Source of the DNA: Tepidamorphus sp.
Lineage (GTDB): Bacteria; Pseudomonadota; Alphaproteobacteria; Rhizobiales; Tepidamorphaceae
Assembly: GCA_028280885.1 (NCBI GenBank)
Contig: JANQKY010000071.1
Location: 1 to 64,000 of the forward strand
Length of the DNA: 64,000 nt
Direction: 5' to 3'
Shown: piece by piece, positions 36,714-44,896 of the stretch
Numbering within the stretch: the first letter of the stretch is position 1
Layout of the letters: each line of letters opens with the position of its first letter
Made by a program: the position numbers and the translations under genes
Notes under the pieces: model-generated
The model's database searches: none
Told to the model about the DNA's origin: nothing
The model's input: the letters and a program-made list of their open reading frames with translations, nothing else

Positions 36714-38261
36714 TCACGCGATCATCTGTTTCAGCGTGCCGCGCATGATCTTGCGGGTCGGGGTCTGCGGTAGCGCCTCGATGATTTCGAGCCGCTCCGG
36801 CCACTTGTATTTGGCGATCCCGGCGGCGTTTAGCTGGTCGGCCACAGCCTCAAGCGTCAGCGACCCGCCGTCGCGAAGCTGGACGCACAGGCAGCCGCGC
36901 TCGCCCAGATCCGGATCGGGATAGGGCACGATCGCACAGGCCTCGACCGCGTCGAGCTTCAGGATATGCGCCTCGACGTCGACCGGATTGTATTTGACGC
37001 CGCCGCGATTGATGATTTCCTTGACACGGCCGGTGAGCGTCAGAAAGCCGTCGCCATCCAGCACCGCCAGATCGCCGGTGCGGAACCAGCCATCGCCGGT
37101 AAAGGCCGCGTCCGTTTCGGCGGCGTTGTCGAGATAGCCGGCGAAGACCGATGGCCCGCGCACCTGCAACTCGCCCTCGCCTCCGGCCGGCAGCACATCG
37201 CCCTCCCCGCTGACGACACGAAGTTCGGTCGCTTCCGAGGCGCGGCCTGCGGTTGTCAGCCGGCTCTGGCGCGGATCCGATGTCCGTCCGAAGGTGCCGG
37301 CCTGTAGCTCGCTCATGCCCCAGAGCTGGATGACGTCGCCGTTTTCCATCAGGTCGTCGACCTGCTCGGCAAGCGCCGGCGGCACCGTGGAGCCCGACAG
37401 GCAGGTGAAACGCGTCGCGGCCAGATGGTCTGGGCCGATCTTTCCCGCAGCGCAAAACGGCGCGAAATGCGCCGGCGCCGCGAAGATCCCGGTCGGTTTC
37501 ATCTCGCTTAAGAGCGGCAGGAAGGCCTGCGGATCGAAACCCGGCAGCAGCCCCTGCGTCGCGCCCGTCGCAAGGCACATATGCATGACGAACAGGCCGT
37601 AGAGATGGGTATAGGGCGCGACCGACAGCATGGTTTCACCCCGGGCGATGCCGAGTTGTTCGGCCGACCGTGCGGCGTTGCCGAGAAAGCCGCGATAGGC
37701 ATGCGGCACGCCCTTCGGGCTCGCCGTGGTGCCGGAGGTATAGAGCAGCAGGAAGGGATCGTCCGGGGTCAGATCCGGCAGGTCGGGCGCGCTTTGCGTC
37801 TGCAAGAGGTCGCCGAACGACACCGCGCCCTCGACCGGCCCGCCCACCGCGATGACACGCTCAAGGCGCGGCAGGTCCGCGCCGAGCCGCAGCATTTCGG
37901 CGGCCGGCGAGATATCCTTGAAGGTCGACAGGCCGATCGCCATGCGCGCCTTGCTGTGGCCGAGAAGATGGCCGAGTTCGGCCTGGCGATAGGGCATGTG
38001 CAGCGTCTGCACGATGCCGCCGCAGGCGGTGACGGCCAGGAACGCGACCACATAGGCCTCGACATTGGGAAGCTGGACGGCGACGACATCGCCTTTCTTC
38101 AGGCCAAGCCCCTGCAAGCCGGCGGCGACAGCCCTAACCTCGCCGGCCAGATCGCCATAGGTCGTCGTGCCGGTCGGGCCGATAGTGGCGGCGGCCTCCG
38201 GGGTGTCCTGTGCGTGACGCTCAAGCCAGCGCCACAGCGTGTCCTGCGTTGCGTTCTCCAT
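36714..38261 (-). CDS. AMP-forming aromatic acid-CoA ligase
   Basis: This 515-residue ANL-superfamily adenylating enzyme has the P-loop-like LLLYTSGTTASPKGVPHAYRG, WGMSELQAGTFG, GWFRTGDLAVLDGDGFLTL, GRVKEIINRGGVK and the catalytic Lys in PTRKIMRGTLK. Position in the operon beside an aryl-CoA monooxygenase suggests it makes anthraniloyl-CoA or salicylyl-CoA at the expense of ATP. Sequence alone also allows benzoate or cyclohexanecarboxylate as substrate. Confidence 0.9.
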   Translation of the reverse strand: MENATQDTLWRWLERHAQDTPEAAATIGPTGTTTYGDLAGEVRAVAAGLQGLGLKKGDVVAVQLPNVEAYVVAFLAVTACGGIVQTLHMPYRQAELGHLLGHSKARMAIGLSTFKDISPAAEMLRLGADLPRLERVIAVGGPVEGAVSFGDLLQTQSAPDLPDLTPDDPFLLLYTSGTTASPKGVPHAYRGFLGNAARSAEQLGIARGETMLSVAPYTHLYGLFVMHMCLATGATQGLLPGFDPQAFLPLLSEMKPTGIFAAPAHFAPFCAAGKIGPDHLAATRFTCLSGSTVPPALAEQVDDLMENGDVIQLWGMSELQAGTFGRTSDPRQSRLTTAGRASEATELRVVSGEGDVLPAGGEGELQVRGPSVFAGYLDNAAETDAAFTGDGWFRTGDLAVLDGDGFLTLTGRVKEIINRGGVKYNPVDVEAHILKLDAVEACAIVPYPDPDLGERGCLCVQLRDGGSLTLEAVADQLNAAGIAKYKWPERLEIIEALPQTPTRKIMRGTLKQMIA

Positions 38262-38304
38262 GCCCTCTTGCCCGTTTTGTCGTTATGGTTCGATGGCGGT
38301 CGTT

Positions 38305-38742
38305 TCAGGTTATCAGGAAGGGTTCGATCCTCTCTCTGACGGTATCGGGGAACGGCTCCGATTTCGGCTGCTCTTTCGAGAAATCGGTGTGCACCAGGGT
38401 CGGCTCGGCCTGCAGGATGTCCTGCCCGTCCGGCCCGACGGCGGAAACCGACAGCGTCAGCGAAGAGCGGCCGAGTCGCCCGACCCGCAGGTGCCAGGAA
38501 ATCCTGTCGCCCAGTTGCGCGGGGCTGGCAAAGCGGATCGACAGCGCCACGGTCGGCATCCCACGGCCTCTGACGAGATGCATCTCCCGGAACGGATAGT
38601 CCAGCGCGTCCGCGCACCAGTCCTCGACCACCCCGTTCAGATGCTCAAGCAGCCGGGGATAGAACGCGATGCCGGCGGGATCGCAATCGGCGAACCGCAG
38701 GCGCCGCGTCACGGTGAAGACTTGCGCCACCCCCTCGCTCAC
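38305..38742 (-). CDS. Hot-dog acyl-CoA thioesterase (4-hydroxybenzoyl-CoA type)
   Basis: This 145-residue hot-dog thioesterase opens VSEGVAQVFTVTRRLRFADCDPAGIAFYPR. That contains the RFADCDPAGI motif in which Asp is the catalytic residue of 4-hydroxybenzoyl-CoA thioesterases. I chose GTG 38742, just after the stop of the monooxygenase (38747), with GGAG upstream. It may release a free hydroxylated aromatic acid from the CoA ester, or rescue CoA from dead-end esters. Confidence 0.88.
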   Translation of the reverse strand: MSEGVAQVFTVTRRLRFADCDPAGIAFYPRLLEHLNGVVEDWCADALDYPFREMHLVRGRGMPTVALSIRFASPAQLGDRISWHLRVGRLGRSSLTLSVSAVGPDGQDILQAEPTLVHTDFSKEQPKSEPFPDTVRERIEPFLIT

Positions 38743-38746
38743 ACGC

Positions 38747-41113
38747 CTACTCCGCGGCCAGCCGCTCTTCCGGCTTCTCATGCCGCGTCGGCCGGGCCTT
38801 GCGCTGCAGTTCGAGCATGTTGTCGCGCTGCTTGGCCTGCTCGCGATAGGCCTGGTCGCGGCCCGACAGATATTGCGGCGGCCAGTGGCCGACCTGCGCG
38901 CCGTAAAAGGCGGCGGCGCGGCGGGTGAAATACGGATCCCACAGATGCGGCCGGGCAAGCGCCACCAGATCGGCACGGCGGGTGTGCAGGATCGTGTTGA
39001 CCTGGGCGGCCTCGGTGATGTTGCCGACCGCCATGGTGGCAAGCTTCGGCACGTTGCGCACGGCCTCGGCGAACTGCACCTGGAACATGCGGCCATAGAC
39101 CGGCTCCTGATCGGGCACCGTCTGGCCGGCCGACACGTCGATCAGGTCACACCCGGCGTCGTGGAAGGCTTCCGAGATCGCGAACAGGTCGGCTTCCGAC
39201 AGGCCGCCCTCCTTCCAGTCAGTCGCCGAGATGCGCACCGACATCGGCCGATCCTGCGGCCATTCCGCCCGCATCGCGCGGAACACCTCGAGCGGAAAGC
39301 GCAGCCGGTTCTCCACCGACCCGCCATAGTCGTCCGTGCGCTTGTTGGTGAGCGGCGACAGGAAGGAGGCGAAGAGATAGCCGTGCGCGCAATGCAGTTC
39401 CAGCATGTCGAAGCCGGCGCGGGCGGCCCGCCTGGTCGCGGCGACGAACTCGTCGCGGATGCGGTCCATGTCGGCGCGGGTCATCTCGCGCGGCACCTGG
39501 CTTTCGCCCTCAAACCACGGCAGCGGCGAGGCCGACATCAGCGGCCAGTTCTTGTCTTCCGTAGCGATCGGGTGATCCATCCGCTCCCAGCCAAGCTGGG
39601 TCGAGCCCTTGCGGCCGGAATGGCCGAGCTGCATGCAGATCTTCGCGTCCGAATTGGCATGGACGAAATCGACGATCCGCGTCCACTGCGCCTCGTGGTC
39701 GTCCGTCCACAGGCCGGGGCAGCCGAGCGTGATGCGCGCATCCGGCGACGGGCAGGTCATCTCGGAATAGAGCATCCCCATGCCGCCGAGCGCATGGGAG
39801 GAGTAATGCACCATGTGCCAGTCGGTCAGGTTGCCGTTTTCGTCGGCGGAATACTGCGCCATCGGCGACATCACGACCCGGTTCGGCACGACCATCTCGC
39901 GCAGCTTGAACGGCGTGAACATCGGCGTCGGCCGGCTCTGGCGCACGTCGATGCCGGTCTCGCGGAAATAGCGCTCGTACCAGGCCGTATCGACCTGCTC
40001 GACATAGCCCGGATCGCGCAGGATCAGGTTGTCATAGGTGATCGACTTCGCCCGGCACATCACGACCATGGAGAATTGCAGCGGGTCCATGTCCCAGGAC
40101 CGGTTCATGTGCTCGAACCAGGCAAGCGAGACGTCGGCATTGTGCTGGATGATCTGGCAGGGCGTGCGCCGCGCCTCGTCATAGGCCTTGAAGGCGACCT
40201 CGACCGACTGCTCTGCATGTTCGAGCACGGCGTCGGCCAGCGCTATGCCGCATTCCATCGCAAGCTTGGTGCCCGAGCCGATGGAGAAATGCGCCGAGGC
40301 CTTGGCGTCGCCCAGGATGACGATGTTCTTGTGATACCAGTTCTCACAGAAGATGCGCGGGAACTTGCGCCAGTTGGAGCGGTTCAACAGCAAGCCGTGC
40401 CCCTGCAGCTCCTCCTTGTAGATCTCCTCCAGGATCGCCCGCGAGCCCTCCTCGTCGAACTCCTCGAAACCGTGGCCCTGCCAGCAGTCCTCGTCCATCT
40501 CGAACACCCAGGTCGAGGCGTCCTTCTGGTACTGGTAGGTATGGGCGCAGATGATGCCGTGCTCGGTCTTGCGGAAGAAGTAGTTGAACTCGTCCATCGG
40601 CCGGGTCGAGCCCATCCAGCAGAACCGGTTGGACTTGACCGTGACGCTCGGCTGGAACGCGTCCTTGTAATATTCGCGGATCTGCGAATTGATGCCGTCC
40701 GAGGCGAGGATGATGTCGGAATCGGCGAAGCGCGTATCGAGCGTCGCCGGATCGATCTGCTCGGAGAAGGTCATCGGAATCTCGAGCTCGGCGCAGCGCT
40801 CCTGCAGGATTTCCAACAGCGTGAAGCGCGACGTGCCGCAGAAGCCGTTGCCGGCGCAGCGGATCTCCTCGCCCTTCATGTGGATCGCCACATCGTCCCA
40901 ATAGGCGAAGTGGTCACGGATCTTCTCGTAGGTCTCCGGGTCGCGCGACAGGAACTCGTCGAGCGTGTCGTCGGAAAACACGACGCCGAAGCCGAACGTA
41001 TCGTCGGCGCGGTTCTGCTCGAACACCTCGATCTGCCAGTCCGGCCGGGCCTTCTTGGTCAGGATCGCGAAATAGAGACCGCCCGGGCCGCCGCCCACCA
41101 CCGTAATCTTCAT
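38747..41113 (-). CDS. Anthraniloyl-CoA (or salicylyl-CoA) monooxygenase/reductase, FMO-OYE fusion
   Basis: This 788-residue two-domain flavoenzyme combines two activities. The N-terminal half (about 1-385) is a group A monooxygenase: MKITVVGGGPGGLYFAILTK, ASDGINSQIREYY and ILGDAKASAHFSIGSG. The C-terminal half (about 395-788) is an Old Yellow Enzyme barrel: FKLREMVVPNRVVMSPMAQY, LELHCAHGYLFASFLSPL and TNKRTDDYGGSVENRLRFPL. This architecture and length match 2-aminobenzoyl-CoA monooxygenase/reductase of Azoarcus/Aromatoleum, which hydroxylates and partly reduces the ring. The N-terminal half also resembles salicylyl-CoA 5-hydroxylase. It is the first gene of the operon and divergent from MarR. 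Confidence 0.9.
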   Translation of the reverse strand: MKITVVGGGPGGLYFAILTKKARPDWQIEVFEQNRADDTFGFGVVFSDDTLDEFLSRDPETYEKIRDHFAYWDDVAIHMKGEEIRCAGNGFCGTSRFTLLEILQERCAELEIPMTFSEQIDPATLDTRFADSDIILASDGINSQIREYYKDAFQPSVTVKSNRFCWMGSTRPMDEFNYFFRKTEHGIICAHTYQYQKDASTWVFEMDEDCWQGHGFEEFDEEGSRAILEEIYKEELQGHGLLLNRSNWRKFPRIFCENWYHKNIVILGDAKASAHFSIGSGTKLAMECGIALADAVLEHAEQSVEVAFKAYDEARRTPCQIIQHNADVSLAWFEHMNRSWDMDPLQFSMVVMCRAKSITYDNLILRDPGYVEQVDTAWYERYFRETGIDVRQSRPTPMFTPFKLREMVVPNRVVMSPMAQYSADENGNLTDWHMVHYSSHALGGMGMLYSEMTCPSPDARITLGCPGLWTDDHEAQWTRIVDFVHANSDAKICMQLGHSGRKGSTQLGWERMDHPIATEDKNWPLMSASPLPWFEGESQVPREMTRADMDRIRDEFVAATRRAARAGFDMLELHCAHGYLFASFLSPLTNKRTDDYGGSVENRLRFPLEVFRAMRAEWPQDRPMSVRISATDWKEGGLSEADLFAISEAFHDAGCDLIDVSAGQTVPDQEPVYGRMFQVQFAEAVRNVPKLATMAVGNITEAAQVNTILHTRRADLVALARPHLWDPYFTRRAAAFYGAQVGHWPPQYLSGRDQAYREQAKQRDNMLELQRKARPTRHEKPEERLAAE

Positions 41114-41184
41114 GGCCTGCTCCCTGCTGCCCTCCGCTCATCCCTGCCGTTATGACCAACAGGGCGGGAGGGTGCGAAATTGAT

Positions 41185-41209
41185 TTATATATAAATATTT
41201 CATATATAA
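41185..41209. promoter_or_regulatory. AT-rich inverted repeat, candidate MarR operator
   Basis: TTATATAT (41185-41192) and ATATATAA (41202-41209) form perfect 8-base arms around a 9-base spacer in the divergent region between the monooxygenase and marR. The stretch is almost pure A/T in a GC-rich background. It lies 72-96 bases upstream of the monooxygenase start, where a MarR dimer could block both promoters. Confidence 0.6.
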
Positions 41210-41309
41210 GATAGATGCAATGGCTTTCTGGCTGCCAGGCCGAAAAAAGTCCGCCGGACCGTCGGCAGCAGGTTTGGCTCAGGCCCCAACCGGTGATATT
41301 TGCGGGATT

Positions 41310-41807
41310 ATGACACGGGAAAGTTCCCCTATTTCCTCGATCCCCATCGAGGACGCACCGATCGAGGACGGCTACAGCGAGCGCGAACGCCGGGTTCTAC
41401 GCCTGTGGCTCCGGCTGGTGCGCACCTCGCGCAAGGTCGAGGCGGATGTCAGCGCGCAGATGCAGAAGGCCTTCGGCGTCCGTTTCGTGCGCTTCGACGT
41501 GCTCTCGCAGCTCTACCGGGCGCCCGGCCGGCGCCTGTCGATCGGCGATCTCGGCGCGAGCCTGCTGGCGCCGTCGGGCAACATTTCCTCGCTGCTCGAC
41601 CGGATGGAGGCCGACGGCCTGGTCTCGCGCATCGCCGATCCCAACGACCGGCGCCGCTTCCTGATCCAGATGACCGATTACGGCCTCGACCAGTTCAAGG
41701 AGATGGCGCAGGCCAATGCCCGCTGGGTCGCCGGCGCCTTCGCCGCGATCGACGACGCGACCCTCGATCGCCTGCACGACGAACTGGGCGCGATCGCCGA
41801 GATTTGA
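41310..41807 (+). CDS. MarR-family transcriptional regulator
   Basis: This 165-residue winged-helix regulator has helix-turn-helix LSIGDLGASLLAPSGNISSL and wing DGLVSRIADPNDRRRFLIQM. The start could be ATG 41310 (GCGGGA upstream) or ATG 41220, which would add 30 residues. It is divergent from the aryl-CoA operon. MarR proteins of this kind (for example BadR, CouR) usually respond to aromatic acids or their CoA esters, so control of that operon is likely. It ends at a large hairpin. Confidence 0.9.
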   Translation: MTRESSPISSIPIEDAPIEDGYSERERRVLRLWLRLVRTSRKVEADVSAQMQKAFGVRFVRFDVLSQLYRAPGRRLSIGDLGASLLAPSGNISSLLDRMEADGLVSRIADPNDRRRFLIQMTDYGLDQFKEMAQANARWVAGAFAAIDDATLDRLHDELGAIAEI

Positions 41808-41879
41808 GTATCGGCTCGCGCCAATGCTGCCCGGTTAAGCGAGAGGGGACGACAGCGGGCTTGTCCCGACGATGAATGA

Positions 41880-41905
41880 CCGGGGAGAGTGCCCGGGGAG
41901 AGTGC
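41880..41905. repeat. Perfect 13-bp tandem duplication
   Basis: CCGGGGAGAGTGC occurs twice head to tail (41880-41892 and 41893-41905), immediately before the long hairpin in the convergent marR/permease gap. It resembles a slippage event or a short flank duplication. Confidence 0.85.
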
Positions 41906-41916
41906 ATGCACCATCG

Positions 41917-41971
41917 CCTCTCTCGTCATCCCGGAATTTGCGCCAGCAAATATCCGGGATGACGAGAGAGG
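41917..41971. terminator. Long REP-like hairpin between convergent genes
   Basis: CCTCTCTCGTCATCCCGGA pairs with TCCGGGATGACGAGAGAGG, and the inner ATTTGC/GCAAAT continues the stem after a one-base bulge, leaving a GCCA loop. The 55-base palindrome separates the 3' ends of marR and the ABC permease. It would work as a bidirectional terminator or mRNA stabiliser. The CGTCATCCCGG core resembles dispersed palindromes of alphaproteobacterial genomes. Confidence 0.75.
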
Positions 41972-41982
41972 TTTATACCCCA

Positions 41983-42903
41983 CTATTCCTTCACCTTCTC
42001 TTGCGGCGGCACGGTCCGGTAGCGGCCGCCGCTTCGCAGTTGCGGCAGGCCCAGCATCAGGAGAACGAACAGGCCCGTCGCAAGCTTCAGGTCGGCCGGT
42101 TTCAGGCCGAGCGTCAGACACAGCGAAATGAGCTGGTAGTAGATCGCCGAGCCGACCACGGGCGCGGCAAGCTGGCGCAGCGTCGAGGAGCGGCCGACGA
42201 CGGATTCGCCGATGATCAGCGCGGCAAGCCCGTTGATCAGGATGCCGAGCCCCATATTGACGTCGGCGAAGCCCTGGCTCTGCACCATGATGCTGCCGCC
42301 GAGCGCCGACAGCGCCCCGCCCGCGCCGACGCCGAGCACGGTGATCGTCCACACATTGATGCCCTGCGCCTCGGCCATCTGCGGCCCGGCGCCGGCGGCG
42401 CGGACCGTGACGCCGCGCTCGGTCAGGAAGAAATACCAGCCGGCGGCGAAGACCAGCAGCACCAGCACCCCGACCACGACGATCTTGAAGGTCGGGATAT
42501 TCGCCATCGACGGGCTGATCCACTTGAACAGGCTGTCGAAATTAAACAGCGCGATGTTCGTGCGCCCCATGATGCGCAGGTTGATGGAATAGAGCATCGT
42601 CAGCACGAGGATGCCGGCAAGCAGCGTGTTGATGCGGAAGCGCAGGTGGATCCAGGCGGTGGTGCAGCCGGCGGCAAAACCACAGATCAGCGCCATCAGC
42701 ATCGCCAGCAGCGGATTGAAGCCCGCCGCCAGCACGACGGCGGCGACACAGCCGCCGAGCGGGAACGCGCCCTCGCTGGTCAGGTCCGGAAAGCCGAGGA
42801 TGCGGAACGGGATCATGATGCCCATCACCACGAAGCTGATGATCAGGCTCTGGGCGAAGGTGACCGGAACGACGTTCCAGAAGCTGATGAGGAAATCGAA
42901 CAT
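41983..42903 (-). CDS. TrpY-type ABC permease (COG4120)
   Basis: This 306-residue inner-membrane permease has eight or nine hydrophobic segments. GFPDLTSEGAFPLGGCVAAV near residue 40 and GGSIMVQSQGFADVNMGLGI are typical of the COG4120 family that pairs with COG1101 ATPases and COG2984 binding proteins. Characterised streptococcal relatives (TrpXYZ) import tryptophan. Its start touches the ATPase stop, and tryptophan 2,3-dioxygenase lies 2.7 kb away. Confidence 0.85.
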   Translation of the reverse strand: MFDFLISFWNVVPVTFAQSLIISFVVMGIMIPFRILGFPDLTSEGAFPLGGCVAAVVLAAGFNPLLAMLMALICGFAAGCTTAWIHLRFRINTLLAGILVLTMLYSINLRIMGRTNIALFNFDSLFKWISPSMANIPTFKIVVVGVLVLLVFAAGWYFFLTERGVTVRAAGAGPQMAEAQGINVWTITVLGVGAGGALSALGGSIMVQSQGFADVNMGLGILINGLAALIIGESVVGRSSTLRQLAAPVVGSAIYYQLISLCLTLGLKPADLKLATGLFVLLMLGLPQLRSGGRYRTVPPQEKVKE

Positions 42904-43685
42904 CAGGCCTCCTGCAGCATCAGCCAGTCGGGCGTCTCGTGGAAGCGCTCGATCAGCGTCTCCACGGTCGCAGCCGCCTTCTCTTCGCCCGACATCGACA
43001 GCCGCACCCGGCCGGAATCCATCATGATCAGGCTGTCGCCGTAATCCACGGCATGCTTCATGTTGTGGGTGACCATCAGCGCCGTCAGGTCATGGGTATC
43101 GATCGCCGAGATCGTCGCCTTCATGACCAAGTCGGCGGTGCGCGGATCGAGCGCCGCGGTATGCTCGTCGAGCAGTAAAAGGTCGGGCTGGTTCGACACC
43201 GCCATCACCAGCGACAGCGACTGGCGCTGGCCGCCCGACAACAGGCCGACATTGGTGTCGAGACGGTCCTCCAGTCCAAGCCCGATCACCGACAGGCGCT
43301 CGCGGAACAGGTCGCGGCGCTCGGCGTTCAGCCCCGGCGACAGGCTCGAGCGGCGGCCGCGCAACTCGGCGAGCAGCATGTTCTCCGCCACCGTCATCGT
43401 CGGCGCGGTGCCGATCATCGGGTCCTGGAACACCGAGGCGATCCTGGCTGCGCGCTTGAAGACCGGCAGGTCGGTCAGGTCCGCGCCATTGATCTCGATG
43501 CGGCCCTCATCGAGCGGCATGCGCCCGGAGATCGCGTTGAGCAGGCTCGACTTGCCCGCCCCGTTCGAGCCGATGACGACGCAGAACTCGCCGGTTGCAA
43601 GCGACAGGTCGGCACCGTCCAGCGCCTTCCGCTCGTCCGGCGTGCCGGGATAGAAGATCTTTCTGGCCTGTGAGACGCGCAGCAT
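42903..43685 (-). CDS. TrpZ-type ABC ATPase (COG1101)
   Basis: This 260-residue ATPase has Walker A VIGSNGAGKSSLLNAISG, signature LLSGGQRQSLSLVMAV and Walker B LLLLDEHTAALDP. The His-loop is MVTHNMKHAVDYGD. The DEHTAALDP form and overall pattern fit COG1101. The start follows AAGGGGG. It is the middle gene of a three-gene importer whose ligand is proposed to be tryptophan. Confidence 0.88.
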   Translation of the reverse strand: MLRVSQARKIFYPGTPDERKALDGADLSLATGEFCVVIGSNGAGKSSLLNAISGRMPLDEGRIEINGADLTDLPVFKRAARIASVFQDPMIGTAPTMTVAENMLLAELRGRRSSLSPGLNAERRDLFRERLSVIGLGLEDRLDTNVGLLSGGQRQSLSLVMAVSNQPDLLLLDEHTAALDPRTADLVMKATISAIDTHDLTALMVTHNMKHAVDYGDSLIMMDSGRVRLSMSGEEKAAATVETLIERFHETPDWLMLQEA

Positions 43686-43720
43686 GCATCAACCCCCTTG
43701 CCGGCAGCGTCCTTAAAGAG

Positions 43721-43758
43721 GCCCGGCGATCCGATCTGGCGTCGTTTGATCGCCGGGC
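43721..43758 (-). terminator. Intra-operon hairpin after the binding-protein gene
   Basis: GCCCGGCGATC (43721-43731) and GATCGCCGGGC (43748-43758) are perfect 11-base arms in the 100-base gap between the binding-protein stop and the ATPase start. Such hairpins often stabilise the upstream message or partly stop transcription, so that binding protein exceeds the membrane components. Confidence 0.6.
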
Positions 43759-43785
43759 TGCAATGCCTTCAAAAACCGCTTTAGA

Positions 43786-44754
43786 TTACTGCTTGAAACA
43801 GTTGCAGTCCTTGAGGGAATCCGGCAGTTCGCGACCGGCCTCTTTCAGCATGTCGAGATTGATCATCGCGCGGTGATCCTCATAGCCGGCCTTGATCGGC
43901 GGCAGGTCCGCCAGCGGCTTGCCCTTGAGGAACTCGGCGGCGAGCTTGCCGGCATTGCGGCCGACCTGGTCGTAGGAGACCTCGAAGGAGGCGACTACCT
44001 GCCCGTCCTCGACGGCGGACTGGGAGGCGTTGACGATCGGGATGCCGATCTGGTTGGCGGAAGCCGCAACCGCGGGAACGGCCGGCTGCACGAGGTTCGA
44101 GCCGGGGATGTAGATGAAGTCCGCCTTGTCCTTCAGCGAGGTGATGCGGGCGGGGATGTCGTTGACCGAGTCGATGCCGACTTCGACGACCTCCAGCCCC
44201 TGCTTGTCGGCGGCCTCCTTGATGAAGCCCAGCGCCGCGACGTCGTTCGCCTCGCCCGGATTATAGGGGAAGCCGACGCGCGTCGCGCCCGGGAACAGCT
44301 TCGTGGAGAATTCCAGCACCGCCTCGATGTCCTGCAGGTCGGAGGCGCCGGTCATCATCGGATCGGCCTTGTCCCAGGCCGGCACCAGTTCGGCTGCGAC
44401 CGGATCGGTCACGGCCGTGAAGATCACCGGGATGCCGGTGCCCGCCAGAAGCTGCTTGGCGCCCTGGCTCACCGGCGTGGTCACCGTCAGGATCAGCTTC
44501 GGCTGCGCGGCCTGCAGCGTGGTCAGCATCTGCGGGATCAGGTTGGTGTCGAAATTGACCTGGCTCTCGACGAATTCCAGGTCGGTGAAGCCCTGGTCGG
44601 CGAGTTCCTTCTTGAAGCTGTCGACGGCCGTATCGAGCTGCGGATGCTTGCCGAACTGGGCGATGCCGATCTTGTCGGCGGCAAGGCCCGAACCGGCGAA
44701 CACGGCGCTCAGGGCAAGCACGACGGCACCCTGCAGCATGGCTGTGAATTTCAT
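43786..44754 (-). CDS. TrpX-type ABC substrate-binding protein (COG2984)
   Basis: This 322-residue exported protein has a signal peptide (LQGAVVLALSAVFAGSGLAA) and the two-lobed COG2984 fold, with KIGIAQFGKHPQLDTAVDSF, GTGIPVIFTAVTDPVAAELV and YVGFPYNPGEAND-like AGFPYNPGEAND region near the middle. Family members bind tryptophan and some other amino acids. The start follows AAGGGAGGG. It is divergent from a GntR gene that is coupled to tryptophan dioxygenase, which supports tryptophan as ligand. Confidence 0.86.
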   Translation of the reverse strand: MKFTAMLQGAVVLALSAVFAGSGLAADKIGIAQFGKHPQLDTAVDSFKKELADQGFTDLEFVESQVNFDTNLIPQMLTTLQAAQPKLILTVTTPVSQGAKQLLAGTGIPVIFTAVTDPVAAELVPAWDKADPMMTGASDLQDIEAVLEFSTKLFPGATRVGFPYNPGEANDVAALGFIKEAADKQGLEVVEVGIDSVNDIPARITSLKDKADFIYIPGSNLVQPAVPAVAASANQIGIPIVNASQSAVEDGQVVASFEVSYDQVGRNAGKLAAEFLKGKPLADLPPIKAGYEDHRAMINLDMLKEAGRELPDSLKDCNCFKQ

Positions 44755-44883
44755 CGAATACCCTCCCTTTTGGCAGTTCTTGCTTAATCCTGCCTATTGG
44801 CTTTTTCAGTCGGCGTCCACCGCTGACTGATGCGGACTTTACAGCAAAGGCCAAGCGTGTCAATTTCCTATAAAATCAACTGG

Positions 44884-44895
44884 ATTGTATACAAT
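44884..44895. promoter_or_regulatory. Perfect palindrome ATTGTATACAAT, candidate GntR operator
   Basis: The 12-base palindrome ATTGTATACAAT ends one base before the GntR ATG (44897) and lies in the divergent gap to the binding-protein gene. Its TTGTATACAA core resembles operators of FadR-subfamily GntR proteins. Binding here would directly block expression of gntR-kynA. A TATAAA (44869-44874) nearby could be a -10. Confidence 0.65.
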
Positions 44896-44896
44896 A

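Noticed and set aside
38747-41113. Calling the fusion enzyme a plain salicylyl-CoA 5-hydroxylase
   Set aside because: Salicylyl-CoA hydroxylases, as I know them, lack the C-terminal Old Yellow Enzyme domain. The full fusion and TDO context favour anthraniloyl-CoA, but the substrate is left open.
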